A stretch of DNA of 64,000 bases, taken from Kumtagia sp044326205. Lineage in GTDB: Bacteria; Pseudomonadota; Alphaproteobacteria; Rhizobiales; Rhizobiaceae. A program made the translations under genes and the position numbers. The notes beneath the pieces are model-generated. The model searched no databases and was not told the origin of the DNA. It saw only the letters and a list, made by a program, of their open reading frames with translations. How positions within the stretch are numbered: position 1 is the stretch's first letter; each line of letters starts with the position of its first letter. The DNA lies in assembly GCF_044326205.1 (NCBI RefSeq), contig NZ_JBIRCY010000001.1:248001-312000 (forward strand), given 5' to 3'. This document shows positions 43,400-51,826 of this stretch, piece after piece.

Positions 43400-44518
43400 T
43401 TACCGCCGCGCCGCGTGCGGCTTCGGGCGGTTGGCGAGGAAGGCGCGGACGCGATCGCCGGGTTTTTTCTGCAACTGAGGTTGCGGCACAAGGTCGGCCT
43501 TGAGGTCGACAGTCGGATGTTTGCCGACCGCGTCGAAATGCTCTTCCAGCCAGTCGCTCGCGGCATTGCGGCCGAGGTCGCGCAGATATTCGAGGAAAGC
43601 CCATTCGGCGCTGATCTTCGAGGAGGCCGAAAGATCCTTGAAGGCCTCGTCGGCGTCGATACGGTGCAACCGGATGTCGCGATAATCACCGTCCGTCAGG
43701 CGTCCCTCGGCGATCAGTTTCTTGACGAAGGCGATAGCCCGGAATTCACGCAGCAGGGCGGCGTTGAAGGTGATCTCGTCGATGCGGTTCTGGATCTCGT
43801 TGGCACTGCGCGGCGTGCCCTCGCGGATGATGGGATTGATCTGGATGAGAAGAAGATCGTCGACATCGGTCGCGTAGAAGAACGGGAAGATCGCCGGATT
43901 GCCGCCATAGCCGCCATCCCAATAAGGCACGCCGTCGATCTCCACCGCCCGGAAAATCTGCGGCAGGCAGGCCGAGGCCATCACCACGTCGAGCGTGATC
44001 TCGTTGGGATTGAATACCTTGATTTGCCCCGTCTCGACATTGGTGGCCGAGATGAACAGTTTTATCGCCTCGCAGGAGCGGACTTTGGCGAAATCGATCT
44101 CGGCTTCGACCACGTCGCGAAGCGGATTGATATCGAGCGGGTTGGCGACATAGGGCGAAAAGGCGCGGCTCATCATGTCGTACCAGATGTAGCCGGGCGA
44201 ATTCTCGACAGACCAGTTGCCCAAAAACATGTCCCAGGGCGTGCGCTGGATCGGGCTGAAGCGGCCATTGCGGGCGACCGCGCTCCAGAATTCGTGGAGT
44301 TTTTCGCGTGCACCCTCGGAACCGCCGCGCATCCAGCCGTCGACCAGCGCCACCGCGTTCATGGCGCCGGCGCTGGTACCCGAGATCGCCACGAAATCGA
44401 GCCGGCCGTCCTCGAGCAGCCGGTCGAGCACGCCCCAGGTGAAGGCGCCATGCGACCCGCCGCCCTGCAAGGCGATATTGATGCGCTTTTTCGCTGGGTG
44501 CGTGCCGTTCGTGGTCAT
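43400..44518 (-). CDS. Patatin-like phospholipase / lipid acyl hydrolase
   Basis: 372 residues. The patatin domain covers about 14-220: oxyanion motif G-G-G-S-H-G, nucleophile serine in I-S-G-T-S-A-G, and the dyad aspartate in D-G-G-Y-G-G. A helical C-terminal extension follows. No signal peptide. It lies downstream of the 3-hydroxybutyrate dehydrogenase gene on the same strand with about 120 bp between. Patatin-fold proteins of this class are sometimes associated with polyhydroxybutyrate granules, so a role in polymer or lipid turnover is possible but unproven. Confidence 0.9.
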   Translation of the reverse strand: MTTNGTHPAKKRINIALQGGGSHGAFTWGVLDRLLEDGRLDFVAISGTSAGAMNAVALVDGWMRGGSEGAREKLHEFWSAVARNGRFSPIQRTPWDMFLGNWSVENSPGYIWYDMMSRAFSPYVANPLDINPLRDVVEAEIDFAKVRSCEAIKLFISATNVETGQIKVFNPNEITLDVVMASACLPQIFRAVEIDGVPYWDGGYGGNPAIFPFFYATDVDDLLLIQINPIIREGTPRSANEIQNRIDEITFNAALLREFRAIAFVKKLIAEGRLTDGDYRDIRLHRIDADEAFKDLSASSKISAEWAFLEYLRDLGRNAASDWLEEHFDAVGKHPTVDLKADLVPQPQLQKKPGDRVRAFLANRPKPHAARR

Positions 44519-44639
44519 AAAGCGTTTGCCTTTCGATGGTTAGTCGAACCGTTGGCTCTGCCCTTCGCCATGGCTCAGGGCGTTCGTCGCTCCAATCGAC
44601 AAATCGTTGTCGATCGATCGGCCTGCGGCCGGCCGCTCC

Positions 44640-45434
44640 TCACTCCGCCGTCCACCCACCGTCGACGGAGATATGCGTGCCGTTGATCTCTCCGGCTTCG
44701 GGCGAACAAAGGAAGGCGGCGGTGGCGGCGATCTGCTCGACGGTGACGAACTCCTTGGTCGGCTGTTTGTCGAGCATGACCTCGCGGATGACGGTCTCGC
44801 GGTCCATGTTGTGCGCCTTCATCTGGTCGGGGATCTGCGCCTCGACCAGCGGCGTCAGCACGTAGCCTGGGCAGATGGCGTTGCAGGTGATGCCGTCGCG
44901 GGCGACTTCCAGCGCGATGGTTTTCGTCAGGCCCATGATGCCGTGCTTGGCGGAAACATAGGCCGACTTGAACGGCGAGGCGACGAGCCCGTGGGCGGAG
45001 GCGATATTGACGATGCGGCCCTTGCCGGCCTTCTTCATCAACGGGATGGCGGCGGCCGAGGTATGGAAAGCCGATGACAGGTTGATGGCGATGATCTGGT
45101 CCCACTTGGCGATGGGGAACTCCTCGACCGGCGCGACATGCTGTACGCCGGCGTTGTTGACGAGGATGTCGACCGTACCGAAGGCTTCGGCCGCCTTGGT
45201 CACCAGCGCCCGGCACTGGTCGGATTTCGACATGTCGGCCTGCACGTAGATCGCCTTGGTGCCGAACTCCTTCTCGATGCCGGTGGCGAAGGCGTGATCG
45301 TCAGCCGTGTCGCTGAAAGAGTTGAGCACCACATTGCAGCCGTCGGCGGCGAATTTTCGCGCGATGGCGAGGCCGATGCCGGAGGTCGAGCCGGTGACGA
45401 TTGCCGTCCTCGGGGAGGTATTGCTGTCAGCCAT
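44640..45434 (-). CDS. D-3-hydroxybutyrate dehydrogenase (SDR family)
   Basis: 264 residues from ATG 45434, with AAGGAAT upstream. The NAD-binding motif T-G-S-T-S-G-I-G begins near residue 15, N-N-A-G-V-Q-H-V follows, and the catalytic S-x10-Y-x3-K is seen as S-A-H-G...S-A-Y-V-S-A-K. The A-I-C-P-G-Y-V-L-T-P-L-V segment and C-terminal G-G-W-T-A-E are characteristic of 3-hydroxybutyrate dehydrogenases (BdhA/HbdH). It interconverts 3-hydroxybutyrate and acetoacetate in polyhydroxybutyrate breakdown. The patatin gene lies downstream. Confidence 0.93.
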   Translation of the reverse strand: MADSNTSPRTAIVTGSTSGIGLAIARKFAADGCNVVLNSFSDTADDHAFATGIEKEFGTKAIYVQADMSKSDQCRALVTKAAEAFGTVDILVNNAGVQHVAPVEEFPIAKWDQIIAINLSSAFHTSAAAIPLMKKAGKGRIVNIASAHGLVASPFKSAYVSAKHGIMGLTKTIALEVARDGITCNAICPGYVLTPLVEAQIPDQMKAHNMDRETVIREVMLDKQPTKEFVTVEQIAATAAFLCSPEAGEINGTHISVDGGWTAE

Positions 45435-45499
45435 AAAAATATTCCTTGTGGTTCGGAGCAAGTTGCGTCCCGGCGGAGATATTGCACCGCAACACGGAT

Positions 45500-45657
45500 G
45501 CCAGCAACGCACCGGATGAAATTTCGGCAATGGGAGTTATCGGCTGGCGGCTCCAGGGCTCGTGGACGGATATTTCGTTCCCGTGCGGGGCTGTTCCACA
45601 GCCATTGCAGACAAGCGCCCCATCGTGTCATTCACGGCCGTTCCATACGGGTTCCGC
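45500..45657 (+). ncRNA. Candidate 6S RNA (ssrS) by position
   Basis: In many proteobacteria 6S RNA lies just upstream of the 5-formyltetrahydrofolate cyclo-ligase gene. This gene-free segment can form an inner stem GGGGC/GCCCC (around 45587-45622), and an outer CGTG/CACG pairing with an unpaired central part between. Boundaries are rough and I did not confirm the consensus. No protein frame uses this stretch. Confidence 0.3.
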
Positions 45658-46239
45658 ATGACCACACCGAAAAACCTGAAAAAGCAATTGCGCCTTGAGG
45701 CGCTTGCTCGCCGCGACGGGCTCGACCCAGTCTGGCGTATCGAAGCTTCGCTCGACATGGCCGAGATGGCGCGCCGCCACATCGAAGCCGGGCAGGCGGA
45801 CATCGTTTCCGGCTTCTGGCCGATCCGCTCCGAGGTCGACACACGTCCGACCCTCTTTGCCCTACGCGAGGGCGGCGCGCGGCTCTGCCTGCCGGCTATC
45901 CTCGACAGGGCGACCATCGTCTTTCGCGAACTGGTGCGGGGCGCCGCGATGATCGACATGGGATTCGGCACGTCCGGACCAAGTCCGGAAGCGGAGGTGC
46001 TCGATCCGACCATCATGCTGGTGCCGCTCGCCGCCTTCGACGCGCGCGGCCACCGCATCGGCTACGGCGCCGGCCATTACGATCGCGCCATCGCCCGCCT
46101 GCACGACAAGGGAGCACCGGTGCGGCTAATTGGCGTCGCCTTCGATTGCCAGGAGGTAGCGCAAGTGCCGGACGAACCGCACGACGTGGTCCTGCCGGAG
46201 ATCCTGACGGAGAGCGGGCTGAGGCGGTTCGCGGGATAA
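45658..46239 (+). CDS. 5-formyltetrahydrofolate cyclo-ligase
   Basis: 193 residues from ATG 45658. The enzyme converts 5-formyl-THF to 5,10-methenyl-THF with ATP. Motifs are the K-K-Q-L-R-L-E-A N-terminus, F-W-P-I-R-S-E-V-D-T-R-P, M-L-V-P-L-A-A-F-D-A-R-G and G-Y-G-A-G-H-Y-D-R, the last being the ATP/folate site. Its neighbours (possible 6S RNA upstream; a membrane protein and YmdB-like enzyme downstream) match the arrangement in other Rhizobiales. Confidence 0.95.
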   Translation: MTTPKNLKKQLRLEALARRDGLDPVWRIEASLDMAEMARRHIEAGQADIVSGFWPIRSEVDTRPTLFALREGGARLCLPAILDRATIVFRELVRGAAMIDMGFGTSGPSPEAEVLDPTIMLVPLAAFDARGHRIGYGAGHYDRAIARLHDKGAPVRLIGVAFDCQEVAQVPDEPHDVVLPEILTESGLRRFAG

Positions 46240-46377
46240 CGCGATGCATGATTTCGAGTGTGATGAGAGGAAAGGCCGGATCGAACTGGTTCCGTTTCCG
46301 TCCAATTCGCCGCAACCGCCTAACATAATTTTCAGCACCAGCGTCTAGCGTGCTTGGCGTACCGCTGGAGACACGGG

Positions 46378-46992
46378 ATGCTTTTGCTGAAAATCGCGCT
46401 GGCGCCGTTTGTCCTGATGGCGGCGGTCTTCCTGGCGATGATCACCCATATTTCTGGGCTCACGCTTCATCACCGGCTCGCCTGGCAGCCGACCACCGCC
46501 ACTGTCCTCAATTCCGAAACCCTGTGCGAGGTCACCTACCAGCCGGTGGACGCCGTACTGCGGGCCGTTGCCGCGCGCGGTCCTTGCGAGACGATGGGCA
46601 ATGTCACCCTGCCCAGAGGCGGAACGACGCCGAGAACCTTGATGGGGGTATTTGGCGCGCTCGCCTACGACACCGACGGCGTCGGGCAGAAATGGGAGGG
46701 CAAGCTGGCGGATGCGGGTGTCTACAACGTACGTGCCGGCGACAAGCTGACGCTGTTCTACGACCCGTCCTCGCCGCAGCACATCGATAGCGCGCAGTAC
46801 AAGGGATGGTTCGGGGGCCTTCTGATCTTCGGTGTGTCCGCGGGCCTGATCGTGTTTTGCACTTGGCTGGCCTGGCCGCGCCGGAGAAGCCCAATCGACA
46901 CCGGCGGCAAGCCGAACAACAAGAATAGCAGGCCGTATGTGCCGCCGGCCCGCGCCGTCAACGGGCGCCGGCAGGGATTTGGACGGGCCTGA
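46378..46992 (+). CDS. DUF3592-like membrane protein
   Basis: 204 residues from ATG 46378 (GGAGACACGGG upstream). Membrane helices at about 5-27 and 145-165 enclose an extracytoplasmic loop containing a beta-rich segment (L-T-L-F-Y-D-P-S-S-P). This layout matches DUF3592 proteins. The cytoplasmic tail is basic. Function unknown. It sits between the folate cyclo-ligase and phosphoesterase genes, about 70-140 bp from each. Confidence 0.7.
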   Translation: MLLLKIALAPFVLMAAVFLAMITHISGLTLHHRLAWQPTTATVLNSETLCEVTYQPVDAVLRAVAARGPCETMGNVTLPRGGTTPRTLMGVFGALAYDTDGVGQKWEGKLADAGVYNVRAGDKLTLFYDPSSPQHIDSAQYKGWFGGLLIFGVSAGLIVFCTWLAWPRRRSPIDTGGKPNNKNSRPYVPPARAVNGRRQGFGRA

Positions 46993-47063
46993 GCGGGCGT
47001 CCGCATGGCGGTTCCGGGGCAATTCGACTTGCTTCGGCACTCATCCCCTGACTAGAAGTCGGC

Positions 47064-47894
47064 ATGAGACTTCTCTTTCTGGGCGACATGGTCGGGCGGT
47101 CGGGGCGCACCGCGGTGTGGGAGCGGCTGCCGGGGCTGATCTCCGACTTCAAGCTCGACTTCGTCATCGTCAATGGCGAGAATGCCGCCGGCGGTTTTGG
47201 CATCACCGAGGAAATCTTTCGCGAGACGATTACGGCCGGCGCCGACGTGGTGACCACTGGCAACCACGTCTGGGACCAGCGCGAAGCGCTCGACTTCGCG
47301 CCGCGCCAGGAGCGGTTCCTGCGGCCCGCCAATTTCCCGAGGGGCACGCCGGGCCGCGGCTCTGGCGTCTACATCGCCCGCAACGGCGCGCGCGTGCTGG
47401 TGTCGAACATCATGGGCCGTGTGTTCATGCATCCCGAACTCGACGATCCGTTCCGGGCCGGCGAGCGCGAGCTTGCCGCCTGTCCGCTCGGCGAACAGGC
47501 GGACGCGATCGTGATCGATTTTCACGCGGAAGCAACCTCGGAAAAAATGTGCTTCGCGCATTTCGTCGACGGCCGCGCCAGTCTCGTCGTCGGCACCCAT
47601 ACGCACCAGCCGACCGCCGACCATCAGATCCTCAATGGCGGCACGGGCTACCTTACCGATGCCGGCATGTGTGGCGACTACGATTCCTCGCTCGGCATGG
47701 ACAAGGAGGAGCCGCTGAACCGCTTCCTGTCGAAAGTGCCGAAGGGCCGCTTCGAGGCCGCCGGCGGTCCTGCGACGATTTGCGGCGTGGGCGTCGAAAT
47801 CTCTGACCGGACCGGGCTGACCGAAAGGATTGCGCCGTTCAGGCTGGGGCCGAGGCTGGAAGAAACCGTTCCCTTCTTCTGGCAAGGCCGTTGA
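47064..47894 (+). CDS. YmdB-type metallophosphoesterase (TIGR00282 family)
   Basis: 276 residues. The calcineurin-like metal ligands are present: G-D-M-V-G-R-S-G at the start, N-G-E-N-A-A-G-G-F-G, T-T-G-N-H-V-W-D, D-F-H-A-E-A-T-S-E-K and G-T-H-T-H-Q-P-T-A-D. The family includes B. subtilis YmdB, a 2',3'-cyclic nucleotide phosphodiesterase. No partner gene suggests the local substrate. It is upstream of terC with 75 bp between. Confidence 0.92.
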   Translation: MRLLFLGDMVGRSGRTAVWERLPGLISDFKLDFVIVNGENAAGGFGITEEIFRETITAGADVVTTGNHVWDQREALDFAPRQERFLRPANFPRGTPGRGSGVYIARNGARVLVSNIMGRVFMHPELDDPFRAGERELAACPLGEQADAIVIDFHAEATSEKMCFAHFVDGRASLVVGTHTHQPTADHQILNGGTGYLTDAGMCGDYDSSLGMDKEEPLNRFLSKVPKGRFEAAGGPATICGVGVEISDRTGLTERIAPFRLGPRLEETVPFFWQGR

Positions 47895-47969
47895 CGTGGA
47901 CGGCGGCCTCTCCTACGTCTGTCGCGATTTCACCTACGCGCTATCCACTTACCGTTCGACGAGAGGCCG

Positions 47970-48713
47970 ATGACCGACTTCCTTGCGACGCATCTCGACT
48001 GGTTTGCCGATCCCACCGCCTGGGTGGCGCTGCTGACGCTGGTCGTGCTGGAGATCGTGCTCGGCATCGACAATCTGATCTTCATCTCGATCCTGACCAA
48101 CAAGCTGCCGAAGGACCAGCAGCAGCGCGCCCGTACCATCGGCATCGGCGCCGCCCTGATCATGCGGCTGCTGCTGCTGGCGACGGTCTCCATCATCGTG
48201 CGGCTGACCGACCCGGTCTTCAGCCTGTTCGGGCACGGCTTCTCCTGGCGCGATCTGATCCTGATCGCCGGCGGCCTGTTCCTGGTCTGGAAGGCAACCA
48301 AGGAAATCCACCACACGGTCGACCCCGAGGATCACAAGGACACAATGGTGGGAGACGCGGTGAGCATGGGGATCGGCGCGGCGATCTTCCAGATCCTGCT
48401 GCTCGATCTCGTCTTCTCGATCGATTCGATCATCACCGCCGTCGGCATGACCGACGAAATCGCCATCATGTATATCGCCGTGATCGTAGCGGTTACCGTG
48501 ATGCTGCTGGCCGTGAACCCGCTCTCGAACTTCATCGCCAAGAACCCGACCATCGTCATGCTGGCTCTGGGCTTCCTGCTGATGATCGGCATGACGCTGA
48601 TCGCCGACGGCATGGGCTTCCATGTGCCGAAGGGCTACATCTACGCCGCCATGGGATTTTCGGCGCTGGTCGAGGGGCTCAACATGCTGGCAAGACGGCG
48701 CAAGAAGCGGTGA
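47970..48713 (+). CDS. TerC-family integral membrane protein (YoaE-like)
   Basis: 247 residues with about seven membrane helices. The paired aspartate motifs E-I-V-L-G-I-D-N-L-I-F and D-L-V-F-S-I-D-S-I-I-T-A are family hallmarks. E-D-H-K-D-T-M-V-G lies between. TerC proteins are linked to metal (Mn) efflux and metallation of exported enzymes. This one has no CBS or CorC domain. I see no Mn riboswitch-like structure in the short upstream gap. Confidence 0.92.
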   Translation: MTDFLATHLDWFADPTAWVALLTLVVLEIVLGIDNLIFISILTNKLPKDQQQRARTIGIGAALIMRLLLLATVSIIVRLTDPVFSLFGHGFSWRDLILIAGGLFLVWKATKEIHHTVDPEDHKDTMVGDAVSMGIGAAIFQILLLDLVFSIDSIITAVGMTDEIAIMYIAVIVAVTVMLLAVNPLSNFIAKNPTIVMLALGFLLMIGMTLIADGMGFHVPKGYIYAAMGFSALVEGLNMLARRRKKR

Positions 48714-48755
48714 CGGACGACCGGCTGGCCGAAAAGCCGGCCGGTCCTGCTTCGT

Positions 48756-49109
48756 TCAGAGTCCGATGAAAGGAACGAAGCCGCCGGAGATCAGGCGCTT
48801 TCCGTCGATCGGCGCGTCCTTCATGATGTCGGTGAAATGCTCGTCCGACATCATCCTGGCGTTGGCCGCGTCGCGCACCTCCTTCGAGGGATAGACGATC
48901 CAGGACAGCACGACGATCTCGTCATCCCCGGCCTGGACGGCGCGTGGAAACGAGGTCAGCTCGCCATAGGGGACATCGTCGCCGATGCATTCCACGACGG
49001 CCGTGGCGCCGAACTCCTTCAAGATCGGTTCGGAGCTGCGCTCGGCTTTCTTATAGTCCTCGATCCGGCTCTTCGGCACGGCGAGCAGGAATACTTCGAC
49101 ATAGGGCAT
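48756..49109 (-). CDS. DUF1428 family protein
   Basis: 117 residues. The protein starts M-P-Y-V-E-V-F-L-L-A-V-P and contains V-V-L-S-W-I-V-Y-P-S-K and the C-terminal I-S-G-G-F-V-P-F, matching the DUF1428 family. It has a dimeric alpha/beta-barrel (ABM-like) fold and no known activity. Last gene of the SRPBCC/VOC cluster, about 95 bp from the previous gene. Confidence 0.9.
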   Translation of the reverse strand: MPYVEVFLLAVPKSRIEDYKKAERSSEPILKEFGATAVVECIGDDVPYGELTSFPRAVQAGDDEIVVLSWIVYPSKEVRDAANARMMSDEHFTDIMKDAPIDGKRLISGGFVPFIGL

Positions 49110-49203
49110 AATGCTTCTCCCATTGGCTGACCTGTAATAGGACGCCGCAGGGAAGGCTTTCCCGACACGCTAGCCCGATTTTTTGCAGCGCGGTCAAAGC
49201 GGA

Positions 49204-49671
49204 TCAGCCGATGCCTTCCGGCCAGCGGTCGCCGACCGCATTGAGGCGGATGCCGTGTTCGAGCCATGCCTTCAGGCCGCAGAGCACGATGGCGAACCCG
49301 TCGGTCGATCCGATGGCCTGCGCAACCTGGCCGTCCCCATCGCCCTGGAAGCCAGAATTGCTGATGTCGACGAAAGTGGCCCCATCGGCCCGGTGCGTAA
49401 AATTCCACTCGATGATGCTGGCGTCGGCGCCGGTGCCCCAGGCTGCCACGATCTTTCGGTTCTTGACGATCTCCGTCGCATGCACTTCGGACGAGATGCC
49501 ATACATCTCCCATGTCCATGTCACAGGCCTGCCGGAATCCAGCCTGTCGCTGCCCTTAGTGAACCAGAAATTGCGGGTGATTTCAGGATCGACGAAGGCC
49601 TCGTAAACCTCATGCGCCGGCTTGCGGATCAACATGCCGGCCCTGGCGACGGGCGATTGGTTCAACTGCAT
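49204..49671 (-). CDS. SRPBCC (AHSA1-like) protein
   Basis: 155 residues from ATG 49671, with AGGTGA 6 nt upstream. The AHSA1/START-type cavity fold is recognisable from K-P-A-H-E-V-Y-E-A-F-V-D-P-E-I-T and the G-F-A-I-V-L-C-G-L-K-A-W-L-E-H-G-I C-terminal helix. Such proteins bind small hydrophobic ligands. It is in a five-gene cluster with two VOC proteins, a second SRPBCC protein and DUF1428. Confidence 0.9.
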   Translation of the reverse strand: MQLNQSPVARAGMLIRKPAHEVYEAFVDPEITRNFWFTKGSDRLDSGRPVTWTWEMYGISSEVHATEIVKNRKIVAAWGTGADASIIEWNFTHRADGATFVDISNSGFQGDGDGQVAQAIGSTDGFAIVLCGLKAWLEHGIRLNAVGDRWPEGIG

Positions 49672-49714
49672 GTCATTCACCTTTGCTTTTTGAGGCATCA
49701 CCGGCTGTGGCCGA

Positions 49715-50077
49715 TCACCACGCGTCCGGCTCGCGCACCATGTGAACGATGTTGGCGGGGTTCATGATCCAGCCGCCGCGAAAACTTTCGCCGAGCGGCT
49801 CGATCGGATCGCAGCGTATGGCTCCCGACGCCTCGAGATGATCGAGCGCCGCCCGATGTGCATTGGTAAAAAGCTCCAGCCAGATCTCGGCCTGGCTCAT
49901 CGTTGGCGCTTCGTCGATCCACAGCCGGTTGGGACCGAGCTCGAAGCCGACCGCCGGCGCCTTGGCGGTGAACGGCTTCAGGCCAACGACGTCGCGGTAG
50001 AAACGGATTGTTGCCTCGTATTGATGGCTCGGCACCTTCATGGCGATGTTGATGCCGCCGCTGATCTTCGCAGTCAT
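49715..50077 (-). CDS. VOC-superfamily (glyoxalase-like) protein
   Basis: 120 residues. A single vicinal-oxygen-chelate module is seen with A-T-I-R-F-Y-R-D-V-V-G-L near the N-terminus and N-P-A-N-I-V-H-M-V near the C-terminus. Ligand residues are not all typical, so metal binding is uncertain. Co-directional with its cluster neighbours. Confidence 0.85.
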   Translation of the reverse strand: MTAKISGGINIAMKVPSHQYEATIRFYRDVVGLKPFTAKAPAVGFELGPNRLWIDEAPTMSQAEIWLELFTNAHRAALDHLEASGAIRCDPIEPLGESFRGGWIMNPANIVHMVREPDAW

Positions 50078-50116
50078 GATGGTCTCCCCTACCGATCTCG
50101 TTTGGTACTTGGCGCG

Positions 50117-50512
50117 CTACGGCAGATTGATCTGCCACGAGACGCCGAACCTGTCGTTTAGCCATGCGAAGCGGCGGCTGAATCCGTAGTCGCCCGGAGG
50201 CATGAGAAACTCGCCCGTCTGCAGGGCCGAGATCATGGCATCGAATTCCTGCTCGGACCGGCAGGTCGCAAACAGCGAGAACGACGGCGCGAAGGCGAAG
50301 GCGTGCTCGACCGGACTCTCGAACATCATCACCTCGAGGCCGCCGATCGAGGCGCGCGCCAGCTTGAAGGAGCCCTCCTTGCCGGGTTCCCCAGGCCCGT
50401 AGTGCTCGACGTTGACGATCCGGCTGCCGGGGACCGTCCCGCAATAGAAGTTCAGCGCCTCCTCGGCCCTGCCGCCCTGAAACATCAGAAATGGAGTGAC
50501 GAACGCCTGCAT
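50117..50512 (-). CDS. PhnB-like VOC protein
   Basis: 131 residues from ATG 50512, with GAGGCGG upstream. The PhnB/3-demethylubiquinone methyltransferase-like fold shows in F-L-M-F-Q-G-G-R-A-E-E-A-L-N-F-Y and the C-terminal D-R-F-G-V-S-W-Q-I-N. These proteins are widespread and their activity is mostly unknown. It follows the SRPBCC gene by 11 bp, which implies co-transcription. Confidence 0.9.
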   Translation of the reverse strand: MQAFVTPFLMFQGGRAEEALNFYCGTVPGSRIVNVEHYGPGEPGKEGSFKLARASIGGLEVMMFESPVEHAFAFAPSFSLFATCRSEQEFDAMISALQTGEFLMPPGDYGFSRRFAWLNDRFGVSWQINLP

Positions 50513-50523
50513 ATCCGCCTCGC

Positions 50524-51006
50524 TCAGATATTGTGCTCGCGCGCGGGCTCGCCCTTGAGCTCGCTGCGGTAGTAGCCCTCGCGAAGATTGATGCCGTATT
50601 CGAGATACGCCTTCATGCAGCACAGCATCTGCGTCCATCCCTCGCAGTTGAGGTAGGACTTGCCGCGGCCGTTCTCGTCCTCGCGCCAGCCGGATTCGGC
50701 GATGGTCACCATCGTCGCGTCCTCGTCGAGCGCGTCGAACTTCATCTCGATGCGCGTCTTGTAGGTCGGCGCGCCGGCCGGCCCACCCGCGTCCCAGCGC
50801 AGCACGATGCGCTCGTTGGGCATGACCTCATCAACCTCGACCGGAATGTCGCCGAACCAGGTCACCGTCGTGCCCTCGACGAGTGGCGCGCTGGCGCCGC
50901 CGATGACCGTGAAATAGCCGCTGAGCTTCTTCGGATTGACGACGGCGTCGAATACTTCGTCCACCGGCTTGGCGATGCGGCCGGATATCTTGAATCCAAG
51001 AGACAT
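50524..51006 (-). CDS. SRPBCC (AHSA1-like) protein, first gene of the ArsR-linked cluster
   Basis: 160 residues from ATG 51006, which has GGAG at 8 nt; a GTG at 51012 is the alternative. The AHSA1 domain is seen in K-P-V-D-E-V-F-D-A-V-V-N-P-K-K-L and the C-terminal M-K-A-Y-L-E-Y-G-I-N-L. ArsR plus AHSA1 gene pairs are very common in bacteria. It is divergent from the ArsR regulator and should be under its control. Confidence 0.92.
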   Translation of the reverse strand: MSLGFKISGRIAKPVDEVFDAVVNPKKLSGYFTVIGGASAPLVEGTTVTWFGDIPVEVDEVMPNERIVLRWDAGGPAGAPTYKTRIEMKFDALDEDATMVTIAESGWREDENGRGKSYLNCEGWTQMLCCMKAYLEYGINLREGYYRSELKGEPAREHNI

Positions 51007-51040
51007 ATCCACAGCTCCTTCTTGCCTGCCATCAATTTAC

Positions 51041-51056
51041 GTTATAAAAATATAAC
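51041..51056. promoter_or_regulatory. Perfect palindrome abutting the arsR start codon
   Basis: GTTATAAAAATATAAC: arms GTTATA and TATAAC around AAAA. It ends one base before the ATG at 51057 and 34 bp from the divergent SRPBCC start. It is AT-rich in GC-rich surroundings and is the obvious ArsR operator candidate. There is no room for a Shine-Dalgarno, so arsR mRNA may be leaderless. Confidence 0.6.
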
Positions 51057-51380
51057 ATGTCAAGCGATGCCACGGACGATAGTGTTTTCAAGGCCTTGGC
51101 CAACCCGACCCGGCGGAACCTGCTCGACCGGCTGAAGGAGGAGCCGCGAACGACGGGCATGCTGTGCGAGGCGTTGCCGGAGTTCGACCGCTGCACCGTC
51201 ATGCAACATCTGAAGGTGCTGGAAGACGCCGACCTGATCATCGTGCGGCGTGAGGGCCGCGAGCGCTGGAACCATTTGAACGCGCTGCCGATCAAGCGCA
51301 TCCACGACCGCTGGATCAGCGAATATGCTTCGCATGCAATCAGCATTCTCGACCGGCTGAAGAGCGACCTGGAGGGATAA
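51057..51380 (+). CDS. ArsR-family transcriptional regulator
   Basis: 107 residues. The winged helix is clear from F-K-A-L-A-N-P-T-R-R-N-L-L-D-R-L and C-T-V-M-Q-H-L-K-V-L-E-D-A-D-L-I. There are only two cysteines and no classic metal-site pair. Divergent from the SRPBCC/VOC cluster. A palindrome directly before its ATG suggests autoregulation. Confidence 0.94.
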   Translation: MSSDATDDSVFKALANPTRRNLLDRLKEEPRTTGMLCEALPEFDRCTVMQHLKVLEDADLIIVRREGRERWNHLNALPIKRIHDRWISEYASHAISILDRLKSDLEG

Positions 51381-51826
51381 CCCATCGCTTCAGGCGGCCG
51401 TGGCCGTCGTGATGCGCTACGGGCTCGCCTCCCGGCAGAACCGTGGACCCACCCTTACGGTTGGGCGGATGTGTGAGACTGTTTCCGAGGTTCCCGTCTT
51501 GATCGGCCGGGCCGTCCGATCGCCGCTTCGCCGGCTTTGCTTGGTCATGCTTGTTCCGCAATAATCCACGCGGATTGCGATCAACTCTCTGTTCCTGCTT
51601 GGCTTTACAAGCATGACATTGTTTTCGACCGGCCTTGTGCCCAGGCCGGGAGAGCCCTGAAGCACGTCGCCGCCCATCGAAAGACCAAGCCTTTTCAATA
51701 TGTTTGCTGGCAGGGTGACGGCAGCCTGGCCGCGCCATCATCGTGAAGGATTATTTTCTTAGGCCGCTTGTGTTTGTTCCCTTTATGTTCCATATTGGAT
51801 GCCGGCCCTGTCCGGAGGTGGCATCG
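51381..51826. other. Gene-poor stretch with a possible MazE-like remnant
   Basis: 446 bp before the next supported gene. On the minus strand around 51580-51737 a reading frame gives A-A-V-T-L-P-A-N-I-L-K-R-L-G-L-S-M-G-G-D-V-L, then E-N-N-V-M-L-V-K-P-S-R. This resembles an AbrB/MazE antitoxin fold. It has no proper start, the usual W-G-N is changed to W-R-G, and no toxin follows. Otherwise nothing recognisable. Confidence 0.3.

Noticed and set aside
47895..47969. Manganese riboswitch upstream of terC
   Set aside because: The 75-bp gap lacks the yybP-ykoY consensus and a terminator or anti-SD structure.
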